A stretch of 64,000 bases of DNA, from assembly GCF_008298015.1 (NCBI RefSeq), contig NZ_VTPX01000003.1:68290-132289 (forward strand), read 5' to 3'. Each line of letters begins with the position of its first letter. Position 1 is the first letter of the stretch. The translations under genes and the position numbers were made by a program. Below, one piece after another: positions 1 to 8,929 of this stretch. Under the pieces are notes generated by a model. The model did no database searches. It was not told the origin of the DNA and worked only from the letters and a program-made list of their open reading frames with translations. This DNA comes from Salinicola corii. GTDB taxonomy: Bacteria > Pseudomonadota > Gammaproteobacteria > Pseudomonadales > Halomonadaceae.

Positions 1-2
1 GC

Positions 3-1070
3 GTCAACTATCTACGTCCGGGACATACTATCGCCTCCGCCGATCCCGGCCGGGGCGATATCGATGATGCTTTGAGTCACGCCCTGAGCCAGGGCGCGAT
101 CGGGCTGAAACTGTTGGGTGGGCACTATCCATTGACGGCCGAAGCGACGGCTCAGGCCATCGCAGCGGCTGCGGGGCACGGTGCGTACGCGGCCTTTCAT
201 GCCGGCACGCAGTCGGTCGGCTCGAATATCGAGGGCACGCGGGAGGCGTGCGAACTGAGCGCCGGACATCCGCTTCACCTGGCGCATATCAACAGCTACT
301 GCCGCGGTCAGACCCATGATGCCGTGTCCGAGGGCGAGGAGGCGCTGGCGCTTCTGGCAGCGCATCCGCACATCCGCTCGGAGTCCTATCTGGCCCCCTT
401 CAATGGGGTCAGCGGCGAATGCATCGACGGCGTGCCGGGAAGCCGACTGGCGGCCTTCGGTCTCGAGCGCGGCGGGTATGCGGCCACCAGCGAGGGGATG
501 GCTGAGGCGATTCTGACCGGCTGGGCGCTGGTCAATCTGGAGCGCGACGGCATCATCGAACTGGTGGGCGGGTCAGAGGGGCTGGCCGCCTGGCACGCCT
601 GCGGGTCGCTCATCGGTATCAGTTTCCGCGCCAATCCTCCCGAGCCGCGCCTGCGTCTGGTGACGGCCACGCGGCTTGATGGCCGCTTCGCGGTGGATGC
701 CCTGGCAACCGACGGAGGCGGCATCCCGCGCAACGATATCGTGGCGCGCGGCCTCGCGCTGGTGCACCTCGATGCCTTGAGTCTCGAGGGCTTCGTACGC
801 AAGGCGAGTCTACATCCGGCGAGGATTCTCGGGTTGCGCGACAAGGGGCATCTGGGTGTTGGTGCCGATGCGGATATTACCGTGCTCGATCTCGAACGCC
901 GGCGTCCGGTTTTGACCTATGCCCATGGGCAACGACTGCTCGATGGCGAAGCTGTCGTCGGCCGCGGTGGCCGCTTGGTCACTACGCCGGCGGGCGAGAC
1001 TGCGGTGCGTGCTGCCGGGCTGGACGCCCTGGTCATCCAGCCGGGCAGCATGCTGAAAACCCCTCAATGA
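3..1070 (+). CDS. Amidohydrolase-superfamily metal-dependent hydrolase (5' partial)
   Basis: The frame is open from the left edge, so the N-terminal part, including the usual HxH metal motif, lies outside the window. What remains (about 355 codons) looks like a cyclic-amidohydrolase/deacylase TIM barrel: GLKLLGGH, a possible carboxylated-lysine strand; FHAGT; LHLAHINSY with two histidines; and TDGGGIPRND with the likely catalytic Asp. The C-terminal GADADITVLDLE strand is the usual small beta domain. It sits 37 bases before an N-acyl-D-amino-acid deacylase and a TRAP transporter, so hydrolysis of an acylated or cyclic D-amino-acid derivative is likely, but the substrate is inferred from context only. 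Confidence 0.75.
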   Translation, partial: VNYLRPGHTIASADPGRGDIDDALSHALSQGAIGLKLLGGHYPLTAEATAQAIAAAAGHGAYAAFHAGTQSVGSNIEGTREACELSAGHPLHLAHINSYCRGQTHDAVSEGEEALALLAAHPHIRSESYLAPFNGVSGECIDGVPGSRLAAFGLERGGYAATSEGMAEAILTGWALVNLERDGIIELVGGSEGLAAWHACGSLIGISFRANPPEPRLRLVTATRLDGRFAVDALATDGGGIPRNDIVARGLALVHLDALSLEGFVRKASLHPARILGLRDKGHLGVGADADITVLDLERRRPVLTYAHGQRLLDGEAVVGRGGRLVTTPAGETAVRAAGLDALVIQPGSMLKTPQ

Positions 1071-1107
1071 CAAGACGTTGGCCGTACCTCGCCATCAGGA
1101 GAGCAAC

Positions 1108-2547
1108 ATGACATTCGATGTGATCATTCGCCGTGCCCATGTCGTCGACGGTACCGGTCGTGAGTCATTCGTGGCCGATATCGGCGTGAAGGGAGAGCGA
1201 ATCGCGGCGATCGGTGATCTGGATGCGACTCATGCCGCGCAGGTGGTCGAAGCCCAAGGGCGGTATCTTTCCCCGGGATTCATCGACGTTCATACCCACG
1301 ACGATAGCTGCGCCATCCGCGAACCGGAGATGCTGCCCAAGATTACCCAGGGCGTGACCACGGTGATCGTCGGCAACTGCGGTATCAGCGCCTCTCCGGT
1401 AAAGATCGTTGGCGAGGTGCCGGATCCGATGAATCTGCTGGGAGAGCGCGACGCGTTCTTCTCGACGTTCGAGGCCTTCGCCGAGGCCGTCGAGACGGCG
1501 GCGCCGGCGGTGAACGTGGCCGCGTTGATCGGCCATACCACGCTGCGAGCCGGCGTGATGGACCGCTTCGACCGGGCCGCCAGCGACGAGGAAGTGCTGG
1601 CCATGCGCCAATCGCTGCGCACGGCGCTGCGTGCCGGTGCGATCGGCCTCAGTACCGGTCTGGCCTATACCAACGCGCGTCAGGCGCCGGCCGGTGAGGT
1701 GAAGGCGCTGGTCGAGGTAGTCGGCGAAGAGGGGGGGATCTACACCACCCATATGCGCAACGAGCGCGAGCGACTGTTCGAGGCGATGGATGAGGCCTTC
1801 GAGACAGCGCGTCACGGGCGCGTACCGCTGGTGATCTCGCATTTGAAATGCGCCGACGTCGAGAACTGGGGCAAGAGCGAACACGCCATCGAGAAGCTCG
1901 AGGCAGCGGCGGCCGAGCAGCCTTGCAACTGCGACTGTTATCCCTATTCGGCTTGCTCGACGACGCTGGATCTGTGGCGCGTCTCGGACGAGTTCGACAT
2001 CTTGATTACCTGGTCGAAGCCGCATCCCGATCAGGGGCGGCGCCTGCTGACCGAGATCGCCACGGAGTGGGGCGTAGATCTGACCGAAGCGGCAAGCCGT
2101 TTGATGCCGGCCGGGGCGATCTACCACAACATGGACGAGACGGATGTGCGTCGCGTTCTGGCGCATCCTCTGACCATGATCGGTTCCGATGGGCTTCCCA
2201 GCGACCCCAACCCGCATCCGCGGCTGTGGGGTAGTTTCCCCCGCGTCATCGGTCATTATTGCCGCGATGAAGGTCTGTTTGCCCTCCCGGAAGCGATTCG
2301 CAAGATGACGTCGATGTCGGCGGCGCGTTTCGGCTTGACCGATCGCGGCGTGATCCGCGAGGGGGCCTTCGCCGATCTGACCCTGTTCGACTTCGATAAC
2401 GTGAAAGATGGCGCGAGCTTCGTGGAGCCGACCATACCGGCAGTCGGCATCGATTGGGTGATGGTCAATGGGCGCCCGGCTTGGATCGATGGAAAGGTTC
2501 GCCATCGAGCAGGGCGTCTGCTTCGGCGTGAAGAGATAATCGAGTAG
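1108..2547 (+). CDS. N-acyl-D-amino-acid deacylase (D-aminoacylase family)
   Basis: A 479-residue zinc amidohydrolase predicted to split N-acyl-D-amino acids (for example N-acetyl-D-glutamate) into the free D-amino acid and the carboxylic acid in the cytoplasm. Visible marks of the family: the HTH metal pair at residues 62-64, the GNCG loop with its conserved Cys near 91, THMRNE and HLKCAD in the barrel, and GSDGLPSDPNPHPRLWG with the catalytic Asp. The ATG at 1108 is preferred over an upstream in-frame start because AGGAGAG lies 4 bases before it and the protein then begins MTFDVIIRRA, as in relatives. It forms an apparent operon with the preceding hydrolase. D-Glu preference is inferred from the DgcN/DgcA neighbours. 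Confidence 0.88.
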   Translation: MTFDVIIRRAHVVDGTGRESFVADIGVKGERIAAIGDLDATHAAQVVEAQGRYLSPGFIDVHTHDDSCAIREPEMLPKITQGVTTVIVGNCGISASPVKIVGEVPDPMNLLGERDAFFSTFEAFAEAVETAAPAVNVAALIGHTTLRAGVMDRFDRAASDEEVLAMRQSLRTALRAGAIGLSTGLAYTNARQAPAGEVKALVEVVGEEGGIYTTHMRNERERLFEAMDEAFETARHGRVPLVISHLKCADVENWGKSEHAIEKLEAAAAEQPCNCDCYPYSACSTTLDLWRVSDEFDILITWSKPHPDQGRRLLTEIATEWGVDLTEAASRLMPAGAIYHNMDETDVRRVLAHPLTMIGSDGLPSDPNPHPRLWGSFPRVIGHYCRDEGLFALPEAIRKMTSMSAARFGLTDRGVIREGAFADLTLFDFDNVKDGASFVEPTIPAVGIDWVMVNGRPAWIDGKVRHRAGRLLRREEIIE

Positions 2548-2678
2548 CTTGCCGTGGCTTAACACAAGGTTATGCCACGCTGACGAATAAAGCATAAGAC
2601 AGGCGTGTACTGTATCGCTGACTATTTTTGGACGCTCGGTGACGAGCTTGTGACTACAACGATAACGAGGTTTACCCC

Positions 2679-3764
2679 ATGCCCTTGATGAACCCGCAAT
2701 CCCGCCAGTGGCGTCAACTGATGTCTGCGGCCGCCGTGACTTTGGTTCTTGGAGCTGGCACGGCTGTGATGCCCGGTACCGCCGCCGCCGCGGAAACGCT
2801 GACTTATGCGACCAATACCGCACCGAATGGCCTGCGCGGCGCCGCCGAGAAAGGCTTTCTGGATGCCTTGAGTGAGGTTTCCAACGGCGAGATCGAAGTG
2901 GTGCCTTATTGGGGGGCGTCGGTCATGCAGGGCGATGAAATTCTCGGCGGTGTCAGCAACGGTGTCGCTGACATGGGCTATATCAACATCAATTACTATC
3001 CCAATCGGCTGTTGCTGAATGGGGCGTTCCAGCTGTTTCCCGCCGGCCCCGAGAACTACGCGGACATCATGTCGGTTTACCATGATGTCTATGATCAGGT
3101 ACCCGAGCTAAGCGAGGAATTCGCCAGGCAGGGCCAGCACATCATCTATATCTACCCCTATCTTCCCTATGCCGGTGTCTTTCGCGAACCCGTGACGTCG
3201 TTCGATGATTTCCAGGGCAAGCGGGTGCGCGCTTCCAGCCAGTGGATGCTCAATCTGCTGGGCGATCTGGGGGCAACGCCGGTATCGGTTCCCTGGAGCG
3301 ACACCTATCAGTCCTTGCAGTCAGGTGCCATCGACGGGGTCTTCACCAATTACGACAGCCTCAACCGCACAGGCATGGACGAGGTCGCGCCGAATGTCCT
3401 GACGTCACGCCGCTTGTGGTTGGCGGTCCCCATGATCCTTACCGTCAATCAGCGCAAGTGGGATGCGATGTCGGCAGAGATGCAGGACTGGTTCGAGCAA
3501 GCCGCGGCTCGGGCGGAGAAGACCTTTGGTGACTATTACGCCAATGAGTTCGATCGCATCGTCGAGGTACAGGAGGCTGCCGGCTATACGGTGACGGCCG
3601 CCTCTGCCGAGGATATCGAGAAATTCGTCTCGTTGCCGGCAGTGGAAAGCAATCGACAGACCTGGATCCAGAGTGCCGAGGATGCGGGTGCGGAGAATCC
3701 CGCGCAGATCATCGAAAAGATGAAAGCGATCATCGATAACGGTTCGTCGGTCAGCGGCTCATGA
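2679..3764 (+). CDS. dctP: TRAP transporter solute-binding protein (DctP family)
   Basis: A periplasmic solute receptor of 361 residues for a tripartite ATP-independent transporter. The N-terminus is a Sec signal peptide with a long hydrophobic stretch ending in AAAAE, the likely cleavage point. The mature protein shows the DctP fold signatures, including FQGKRVRASSQW, whose second Arg normally salt-bridges the substrate carboxylate, and the SGAIDGVFTNYDSL segment. GAGG precedes the ATG by 8 bases. The 131 bases before it hold no gene and probably carry the promoter of the transport and catabolic genes. The following dctQ start overlaps its stop. The ligand is probably an anionic N-acyl or D-amino acid, judged from the operon alone. 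Confidence 0.9.
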   Translation: MPLMNPQSRQWRQLMSAAAVTLVLGAGTAVMPGTAAAAETLTYATNTAPNGLRGAAEKGFLDALSEVSNGEIEVVPYWGASVMQGDEILGGVSNGVADMGYININYYPNRLLLNGAFQLFPAGPENYADIMSVYHDVYDQVPELSEEFARQGQHIIYIYPYLPYAGVFREPVTSFDDFQGKRVRASSQWMLNLLGDLGATPVSVPWSDTYQSLQSGAIDGVFTNYDSLNRTGMDEVAPNVLTSRRLWLAVPMILTVNQRKWDAMSAEMQDWFEQAAARAEKTFGDYYANEFDRIVEVQEAAGYTVTAASAEDIEKFVSLPAVESNRQTWIQSAEDAGAENPAQIIEKMKAIIDNGSSVSGS

Positions 3765-4321
3765 AGGGTAAGCCGAACAGTAATGCACAAACGCATCCCG
3801 GGACCCGGCAGCCCGGCGCGGGACCGGGCATTCACCAGGCGCGCAAACCGCGCCTGATGACCCGGCTCAATCAGAGCCTGGCCGAGTTGTGCGGGTGGCT
3901 ATTGATCGTGGTGGTGCTGTTCATGATCGTCGATCTGGTGGCTCGAGGCTTTTCGCGTCCTCTCTACGGCGTCTCGGAACTGGCCATGTTCACGATGATC
4001 GCGGTCGTATATCTCGGCCTGTCGCACGCGGAAGAACGGGACGCGCATATTCGCGTCGAATTCTTGACGGATAAGCTTGGCGGCCTCGCCGCACGCCTGC
4101 TGACGGGATTCATAACGCTGGTTTCGCTCGTGACGGTAATCATCGTGGCGTGGGCCGTGTGGACCAACGCGGTCAATGCCTGGGAGAGCCGCCAGGCGAT
4201 TGCCGGGCCCCGCCCGATCCTGGTTTATCCGGTCAAGTTCGTGATGTTCGCCGCGCTGGTGCTTTACGGGCTACAGCTGTGTCGCCGGCTGGTGGCCCAA
4301 TTCCGATTCAAGCGTCCGTGA
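3761..4321 (+). CDS. dctQ: TRAP transporter small permease (DctQ family)
   Basis: The four-helix small membrane subunit that links the solute receptor to the large permease. Hydrophobic segments cover about residues 43-63, 72-92, 112-135 and 155-172, and the family signature YGVSELAMFTM followed by HAEERDAHIRVE is present. Start and dctP stop overlap as ATGA, which suggests translational coupling. The first 32 residues are hydrophilic and proline-rich, unlike most relatives, so the second Met at 3857 is an alternative start; neither has a strong ribosome-binding site. Confidence 0.85.
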   Translation: MKGKPNSNAQTHPGTRQPGAGPGIHQARKPRLMTRLNQSLAELCGWLLIVVVLFMIVDLVARGFSRPLYGVSELAMFTMIAVVYLGLSHAEERDAHIRVEFLTDKLGGLAARLLTGFITLVSLVTVIIVAWAVWTNAVNAWESRQAIAGPRPILVYPVKFVMFAALVLYGLQLCRRLVAQFRFKRP

Positions 4322-4379
4322 AGACCGAGAAGCTTGCGCCTTTTGGGTTTCCGACGTTTCTACTACTACGGATATCATC

Positions 4380-5696
4380 ATGGACTTCACGCTAGTCGGC
4401 GTCGTCGGTGTCGCGGCATTACTGATACTTCTCGTGCTTGGCGTTCCCTTGGCCATCAATTTCCTGCTGGTCGCTTTCGTCGGAATCGCCACGCTTCTGA
4501 CCCCTTTCAGCGCCACTTCGCTACTGGGGGATACCATGTACACGGCGATCGCTTCGCCGACCTTCACGGTGCTGCCGTTATTTGTCTTGATGGGAGCGCT
4601 GGCGGCGGCCAGCGGCTTCGCCGAGCTGGCCTACAAGGGGTTGCATCGCGTGACCGCGCGGATTCCCGGCTCGCTGGCCGTCGCGACGGCTTTCGGCAGC
4701 GCGGCGTTCTCGACCGTCTGCGGTTCCTCTTTGGCTACCGCTAGCGTGTTCGGGCGTATTGCCTATCCGGAGATGCGTCGTTATCAGTATGACAAGCGCT
4801 TCGCACTGGGCAGTATCGCCTGTGCGGGCTCGTTCGCGGCGATGATTCCGCCCAGCGGCATGTTCATCCTGTTCTCCATCTTCACCGGCGTACCGGTAGG
4901 GCAGCTTTTCATCGCCGGCATCGTGCCGGGCGTACTGACGGCTGTCGTCTACGCGATCTCGATTGTCTGGCGCGCCAAGCGCAATCCGGCACTGGCGCCG
5001 ATGCTGGAGGAGGAGCACCGGATCATGCTGAGGGACCGTGTACGCGGTATTCTTGATCTGTGGCAGATCCTGCTGCTTGGCGGGGTCGTCATCGGGGGCC
5101 TTTACGGTGGGCTATTCACGGCGACCGAAGCCGGTGCGGTCGGGGCCCTGGGAGCGATCATTCTGGGCGTGGCGACCGGGCCCCTGCGCTCGCTCGACAA
5201 GCTGCGCGGGGCGCTGAGGGAGTCGGCAGGGATCACCACGACGCTATTTTTCATTATCGTCGCGGCGCTGTTCTTCAGTCGATTTCTGGGGTTGACCCGA
5301 ATCCCGTTCGAGATCACAAGCTTCATGACCTCCTGGGACGTGCCCTCATGGATGGTCCTAGGACTGATTCTGGTCATCTGGTTCCTGATGGGGATGGTCG
5401 TGGTGCCCGCAGCGGCATTCGCGTTGACGCTGCCGATCGTGTTCCCGATCGTGGTAGAGCTAGGTTACGAGCCTATCTGGTTCTGTATCATTGCCATGAA
5501 GATGTGCGAAATTGCAGGGGTAACGCCACCCGTGGGGCTCAACGCCTTTGCGCTGGCCGGGGCTGCTGGCAAGGAGGTCAAAATCAGTGAGGTCTTCGCG
5601 GGTGTCTGGCCTTTCGTGGCGTGCGATCTGATCATTCTTGCACTGCTGCTGGCGTTCCCCGCCATTTCGCTGTGGCTGCCGCAGAGTATGATGTAG
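4380..5696 (+). CDS. dctM: TRAP transporter large permease (DctM family)
   Basis: A 438-residue inner-membrane protein, the ion-coupled translocation subunit of the DctPQM transporter, with about twelve hydrophobic segments along its whole length. The conserved core is clear: FGSAAFSTVCGSSLATA, then FALGSIACAGSFAAMIPPSG, and a C-terminal EIAGVTPPVGLNAF. No convincing Shine-Dalgarno sequence precedes the ATG, although translation from dctQ ends only 58 bases upstream. Together with dctP and dctQ it should import the substrate of the enzymes flanking it, driven by the sodium gradient in a halophile (inference). Confidence 0.93.
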   Translation: MDFTLVGVVGVAALLILLVLGVPLAINFLLVAFVGIATLLTPFSATSLLGDTMYTAIASPTFTVLPLFVLMGALAAASGFAELAYKGLHRVTARIPGSLAVATAFGSAAFSTVCGSSLATASVFGRIAYPEMRRYQYDKRFALGSIACAGSFAAMIPPSGMFILFSIFTGVPVGQLFIAGIVPGVLTAVVYAISIVWRAKRNPALAPMLEEEHRIMLRDRVRGILDLWQILLLGGVVIGGLYGGLFTATEAGAVGALGAIILGVATGPLRSLDKLRGALRESAGITTTLFFIIVAALFFSRFLGLTRIPFEITSFMTSWDVPSWMVLGLILVIWFLMGMVVVPAAAFALTLPIVFPIVVELGYEPIWFCIIAMKMCEIAGVTPPVGLNAFALAGAAGKEVKISEVFAGVWPFVACDLIILALLLAFPAISLWLPQSMM

Positions 5697-5766
5697 CGGA
5701 GCGTGATGCCGTGTCGCCATGACGGAGAGGGCTCCGTCACTATCTATTCATCAGAGACAAGACAAT

Positions 5767-6768
5767 ATGCTCAAGACTCCCTATTTGCTGTTCCTGGGCG
5801 ACGTGCCCGACCCGCTGTCCGCCAAGGTCGCTCAGGGCATTCGCGACTGGCGCCCGGAGTATGCGTTAGGGCAGTACCGGTTACCCGGATGCCAGGCGGA
5901 TATGAAACTGCCGGATCTCGATATCGACGCGGCTGTGGCGCAAGGTGTCAGGACGCTGGTGATTGGCGCGGCCAATCGCGGTGGGGTGATCTCCCGCAGT
6001 TGGATCGCGGTGCTCAAGGAGGCACTGGCTGCCGGCATGGATATCGCTTCCGGCCTGCACAATCTGCTGCGTGACGAACCGGAGCTGGTCGAGGCGGCCG
6101 AAAGACATGGCGGGCGCTTGATCGATGTGCGCGTCCCCCAGGTCCAGTATCCGATCGGCGACGGCAAGAAGCGCCATGGCAAGCGCTGTCTGGCTGTGGG
6201 TACCGATTGCTCCATCGGCAAGATGTACACCGCACTGGCGCTGGATATCGCCCTGCGCGAGCGCGGCGCCAACTCGAGCTTCCGCGCCACCGGCCAGACC
6301 GGCATCCTGATCACCGGCGAGGGCGTGCCACTGGATGCCGTCATCGCCGATTTCATGGCGGGTTCGATCGAGTGGCTGACGCCGGACAACGACGACGACC
6401 ATTGGGACATCATCGAAGGGCAGGGCAGTCTTTTCCACCCTTCCTATTCCGGGGTCACCATGGCATTGATTCACGGCGGACAGCCGGATGCGCTGATTCT
6501 GTGTCATGAACCGACGCGCACGCACATGCGCGGGTTGCCGCATTACCAATTGCCGACGCTCGAACAGCTGCGCGATACGGCGCTGCCGCTGGCACAGGTG
6601 GTGAATCCCGGATGCCAGGTCGTCGGTGTTTCGGTGAATACCTCCGGCATGGCGATCGACGAGGCCGATCGCTATCTGGCGGCACTGGAAACGCGCATGG
6701 GGTTGCCCTGCGTCGACCCCTACCGCCAGGGCGCGGATCGGCTGGCGGAGGCGGTGTTGGCATGCTGA
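5767..6768 (+). CDS. dgcN: N-acetyltransferase DgcN of D-glutamate catabolism (DUF1611 family)
   Basis: A 333-residue member of the DUF1611 family, in which DgcN was described in marine proteobacteria as the enzyme that acetylates D-glutamate before DgcA racemises the product. A P-loop-like stretch VGTDCSIGKMYTALAL lies mid-protein; RATGQTGILITGEG, EGQGSLFHPSYSGVT and CHEPTRTHMRG are further family blocks. I place the start at the ATG of MLKTPYLLFLG; an in-frame ATG at 5719 would add 16 residues with no better binding site. The gene overlaps dgcA by 7 bases, which fits coupled expression. The assignment rests on family resemblance and on the dgcA partner. Confidence 0.85.
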   Translation: MLKTPYLLFLGDVPDPLSAKVAQGIRDWRPEYALGQYRLPGCQADMKLPDLDIDAAVAQGVRTLVIGAANRGGVISRSWIAVLKEALAAGMDIASGLHNLLRDEPELVEAAERHGGRLIDVRVPQVQYPIGDGKKRHGKRCLAVGTDCSIGKMYTALALDIALRERGANSSFRATGQTGILITGEGVPLDAVIADFMAGSIEWLTPDNDDDHWDIIEGQGSLFHPSYSGVTMALIHGGQPDALILCHEPTRTHMRGLPHYQLPTLEQLRDTALPLAQVVNPGCQVVGVSVNTSGMAIDEADRYLAALETRMGLPCVDPYRQGADRLAEAVLAC

Positions 6769-7742
6769 CACTGAGCGTCGAGGAGCAGGTCTTTCCGCTC
6801 GCCGAAGTCTTTACCATCTCGCGTGGCTCGCGTACCGATGCGCGAGTCGTGGTGGCGACATTGAGCGATGGTGTTCACACCGGACGGGGCGAGTGCGTAC
6901 CTTATGCGCACTACGGCGAGTCGGTCGACAGCGTGATTGCCCAGATCGAGTCGATGCGTGAGGCCCTGGCAGAAGACATGGATCGCCTCGCGCTGCAGTC
7001 GCGACTGCCGGCCGGTGCCGCTCGCAATGCGCTCGACTGTGCGTTCTGGGATCTGGAAGCCAAGCGCAGCGGGTGTCCGGTCTGGCAACTCGCCGGGCTG
7101 TCAGCGCCGGTGGCCGAGATCACGGCCTTCACATTGTCCCTGGATACGCCCGATGCCATGCGCGAGAAGGCCAGGCTCCACGCCGCCCGACCGCTACTCA
7201 AGTTGAAGTTGGGCGGAGAGGGCGACATCGAACGCCTGCGAGCGGTGCGCGAAGGCGCCCCCGAAGCACGGATCATCGTTGACGCGAACGAAGGTTGGGA
7301 CCGTGACACCTACGCACGTCTGGCGCCGGTGCTGTTGGAGCTGGGCATCGGCATGGTCGAGCAGCCGCTACCGGTTGGGAACGATGCGCCGCTGGCGGAG
7401 ATCGAACGGCCGCTACCGGTCTGCGCCGACGAGGCGTGTCATGATCGCACGTCGCTACCCGATCTGGTCGGCCGCTACGACATGATCAATATCAAGCTCG
7501 ACAAGACCGGTGGTTTGACCGAAGCTCTGGCGCTCAAGCGCGAGGCGCTGGCGCAGGGGTTCGAAGTGATGGTGGGCTGCATGGTGGGATCGTCGCTGTC
7601 GATGGCGCCGGCACTGTTGGTGGCCCAGGGGGCGGCCGTGGTCGATCTCGATGGGCCGCTGTTGCTGGCCCGGGATCGCGAGCATGGCATGCGCTTCGAC
7701 GCCGAGGGTATCCATCCGGCTTCACCACGCCTGTGGGGTTGA
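6762..7742 (+). CDS. dgcA: N-acetyl-D-glutamate racemase DgcA (enolase superfamily)
   Basis: A 326-residue enolase-superfamily racemase/dipeptide-epimerase relative. Catalytic landmarks are in the right order: the KLKLGG lysine pair near residue 150, DANEGWD and ADEACH supplying Mg2+ ligands, and NIKLDKTGG with the second catalytic lysine. In the DgcN-DgcA pathway it converts N-acetyl-D-glutamate to N-acetyl-L-glutamate. Its ATG lies inside the end of dgcN. Without that partner it would be called a generic L-Ala-D/L-Glu epimerase, and this remains the main alternative: such enzymes handle murein peptides and also contain D-Glu. Confidence 0.85.
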   Translation: MLTLSVEEQVFPLAEVFTISRGSRTDARVVVATLSDGVHTGRGECVPYAHYGESVDSVIAQIESMREALAEDMDRLALQSRLPAGAARNALDCAFWDLEAKRSGCPVWQLAGLSAPVAEITAFTLSLDTPDAMREKARLHAARPLLKLKLGGEGDIERLRAVREGAPEARIIVDANEGWDRDTYARLAPVLLELGIGMVEQPLPVGNDAPLAEIERPLPVCADEACHDRTSLPDLVGRYDMINIKLDKTGGLTEALALKREALAQGFEVMVGCMVGSSLSMAPALLVAQGAAVVDLDGPLLLARDREHGMRFDAEGIHPASPRLWG

Positions 7743-7776
7743 CGAGCCACGTCGCGCAAGAATCGAGACAAGAGAA

Positions 7777-8649
7777 ATGGATGAAATGACTCAGCGCACG
7801 GTGTACGTGAATGGGGAGTATGTCGCGGAGCGGGACGCCAGAGTATCGATCTTCGACCGGGGATTCCTGCTCGCCGATGGTGTCTACGAGGTTTCGTCGG
7901 TGCTGGAGGGCAAGCTGATCGACTTTCCCGGCCACATGGGGCGTCTGAAACGCTCGGCCGCGGAGCTCGAGATGGCGCTCCCGTGGGATGAAAAGGCGCT
8001 GCTGACGATCCATCGCGAGTTGATCCGGCGCAACGCGCTCGCGGAGGGCATGGTCTATCTACAGCTGACGCGGGGCAGTGCCGGTGATCGCGATTTCGGT
8101 TATCCCGATACCGATACACCGCCTACGCTGGTGCTGTTCACCCAGGCCAAGTCGCTCGTCGATAGCCGCAGTGGCAGCGAAGGCATTCGTGTCGTGACGC
8201 AACCCGACTGGCGCTGGGCGCGGCGTGACATCAAGACGGTGCAGCTGCTCTATCCCGCCATGGCAAAGATGGCGGCGAAAGCGGCCGGCGCCGACGACGC
8301 CTGGATGGTCGAGGACGGCATGGTGACCGAAGGGGCGTCGAACAATGCCTGGATGCTGACGCACGATGGAACGCTGGTGACGCGCGAGCTCTCCCACGCC
8401 ATTCTGCCGGGCATTACCCGAGCCGTCGTTCTGGAGATCGCCGAGGCGCTGTCGTTGCGGGTCGAGGAGCGGGCGTTCAGTGTCGAGGAAGCGCAAAGCG
8501 CCAAGGAGTGCTTCGTGACGTCGGCGTCCTCGTTCGTGACGCCGGTCATCGCGATCGACGACGTCTCGATCGGCGACGGATGCCCCGGCGAGGTGGCCCG
8601 GCGCTTGCGAGCGGCCTATATCGAGGAGAGTCGTCGACGCGCAATTTGA
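7777..8649 (+). CDS. dat: D-amino-acid transaminase (PLP fold type IV)
   Basis: A 290-residue fold-type IV aminotransferase that would exchange amino groups between D-amino acids (D-Ala, D-Glu) and 2-oxo acids. Family features: FDRGFLLADGVYEV near the N-terminus, the PLP-binding lysine in RRDIKTVQLL, EDGMVTEGASNNAW which contacts the cofactor phosphate, and FVTSASSFVTPV. Weak purine-rich sequence precedes both ATG 7777 and ATG 7786, so the protein may begin three residues later. It is the last gene of the D-amino-acid island and is followed by a hairpin terminator. It gives D-Glu a second fate beside the DgcN-DgcA route. Confidence 0.88.
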   Translation: MDEMTQRTVYVNGEYVAERDARVSIFDRGFLLADGVYEVSSVLEGKLIDFPGHMGRLKRSAAELEMALPWDEKALLTIHRELIRRNALAEGMVYLQLTRGSAGDRDFGYPDTDTPPTLVLFTQAKSLVDSRSGSEGIRVVTQPDWRWARRDIKTVQLLYPAMAKMAAKAAGADDAWMVEDGMVTEGASNNAWMLTHDGTLVTRELSHAILPGITRAVVLEIAEALSLRVEERAFSVEEAQSAKECFVTSASSFVTPVIAIDDVSIGDGCPGEVARRLRAAYIEESRRRAI

Positions 8650-8706
8650 GCCACCGTCGCGGCCGACTTGAACGAGTCAGCCGATCATTATGGAGCCGAA
8701 AACGAC

Positions 8707-8739
8707 AAAGCCCGCCGATCATGAGAGCGGCGGGCTTTT
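8707..8739. terminator. Bidirectional intrinsic terminator
   Basis: An 11-base perfect stem AAAGCCCGCCG / CGGCGGGCTTT encloses a 10-base loop and ends in TTTT on the + strand. It separates the converging dat gene and tRNA-Met and can serve both, since on the - strand it is followed by TTTGTCGTTTT. Confidence 0.8.
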
Positions 8740-8748
8740 CGCGATATC

Positions 8749-8825
8749 TGGTGGCTACGCCCTGATTCGAACAGGGGACCCCATCATTATGAGTGATGTG
8801 CTCTAACCAGCTGAGCTACGTAGCC
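8749..8825 (-). tRNA. tRNA-Met (elongator, CAT anticodon)
   Basis: A 77-base gene with the CCA end encoded. The cloverleaf folds cleanly: acceptor GGCTACG/CGTAGCC, D arm AGCTCAGCTGGTTAGAGC, anticodon loop CTCATAA, T loop TTCGAAT. The acceptor starts with a normal G-C pair, which marks elongator rather than initiator tRNA. It has its own promoter upstream and the hairpin at 8707-8739 downstream. Confidence 0.97.
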
Positions 8826-8861
8826 TGAAGGGCAACCCGTGGCGCCCGACAACGGTTGCGA

Positions 8862-8889
8862 ATACTACCATAACCCGATGAAACGTCAA
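8862..8889 (-). promoter_or_regulatory. Sigma-70 promoter of tRNA-Met
   Basis: Read on the - strand, TTGACG (8884-8889) and TAGTAT (8862-8867) are separated by 16 bases and end 36 bases before the mature tRNA 5' end. Both hexamers are close to consensus. Confidence 0.65.
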
Positions 8890-8929
8890 CGCTTTTCGAA
8901 ATCCATACGCAGCTCGAAGGCGTCGATGT

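Noticed and set aside
1165-2823. 552-codon open frame on the - strand
   Set aside because: Lies antisense to the deacylase and dctP start; composition is that of a GC-skewed shadow frame, rich in Arg, His and Gln, with no recognisable domain.
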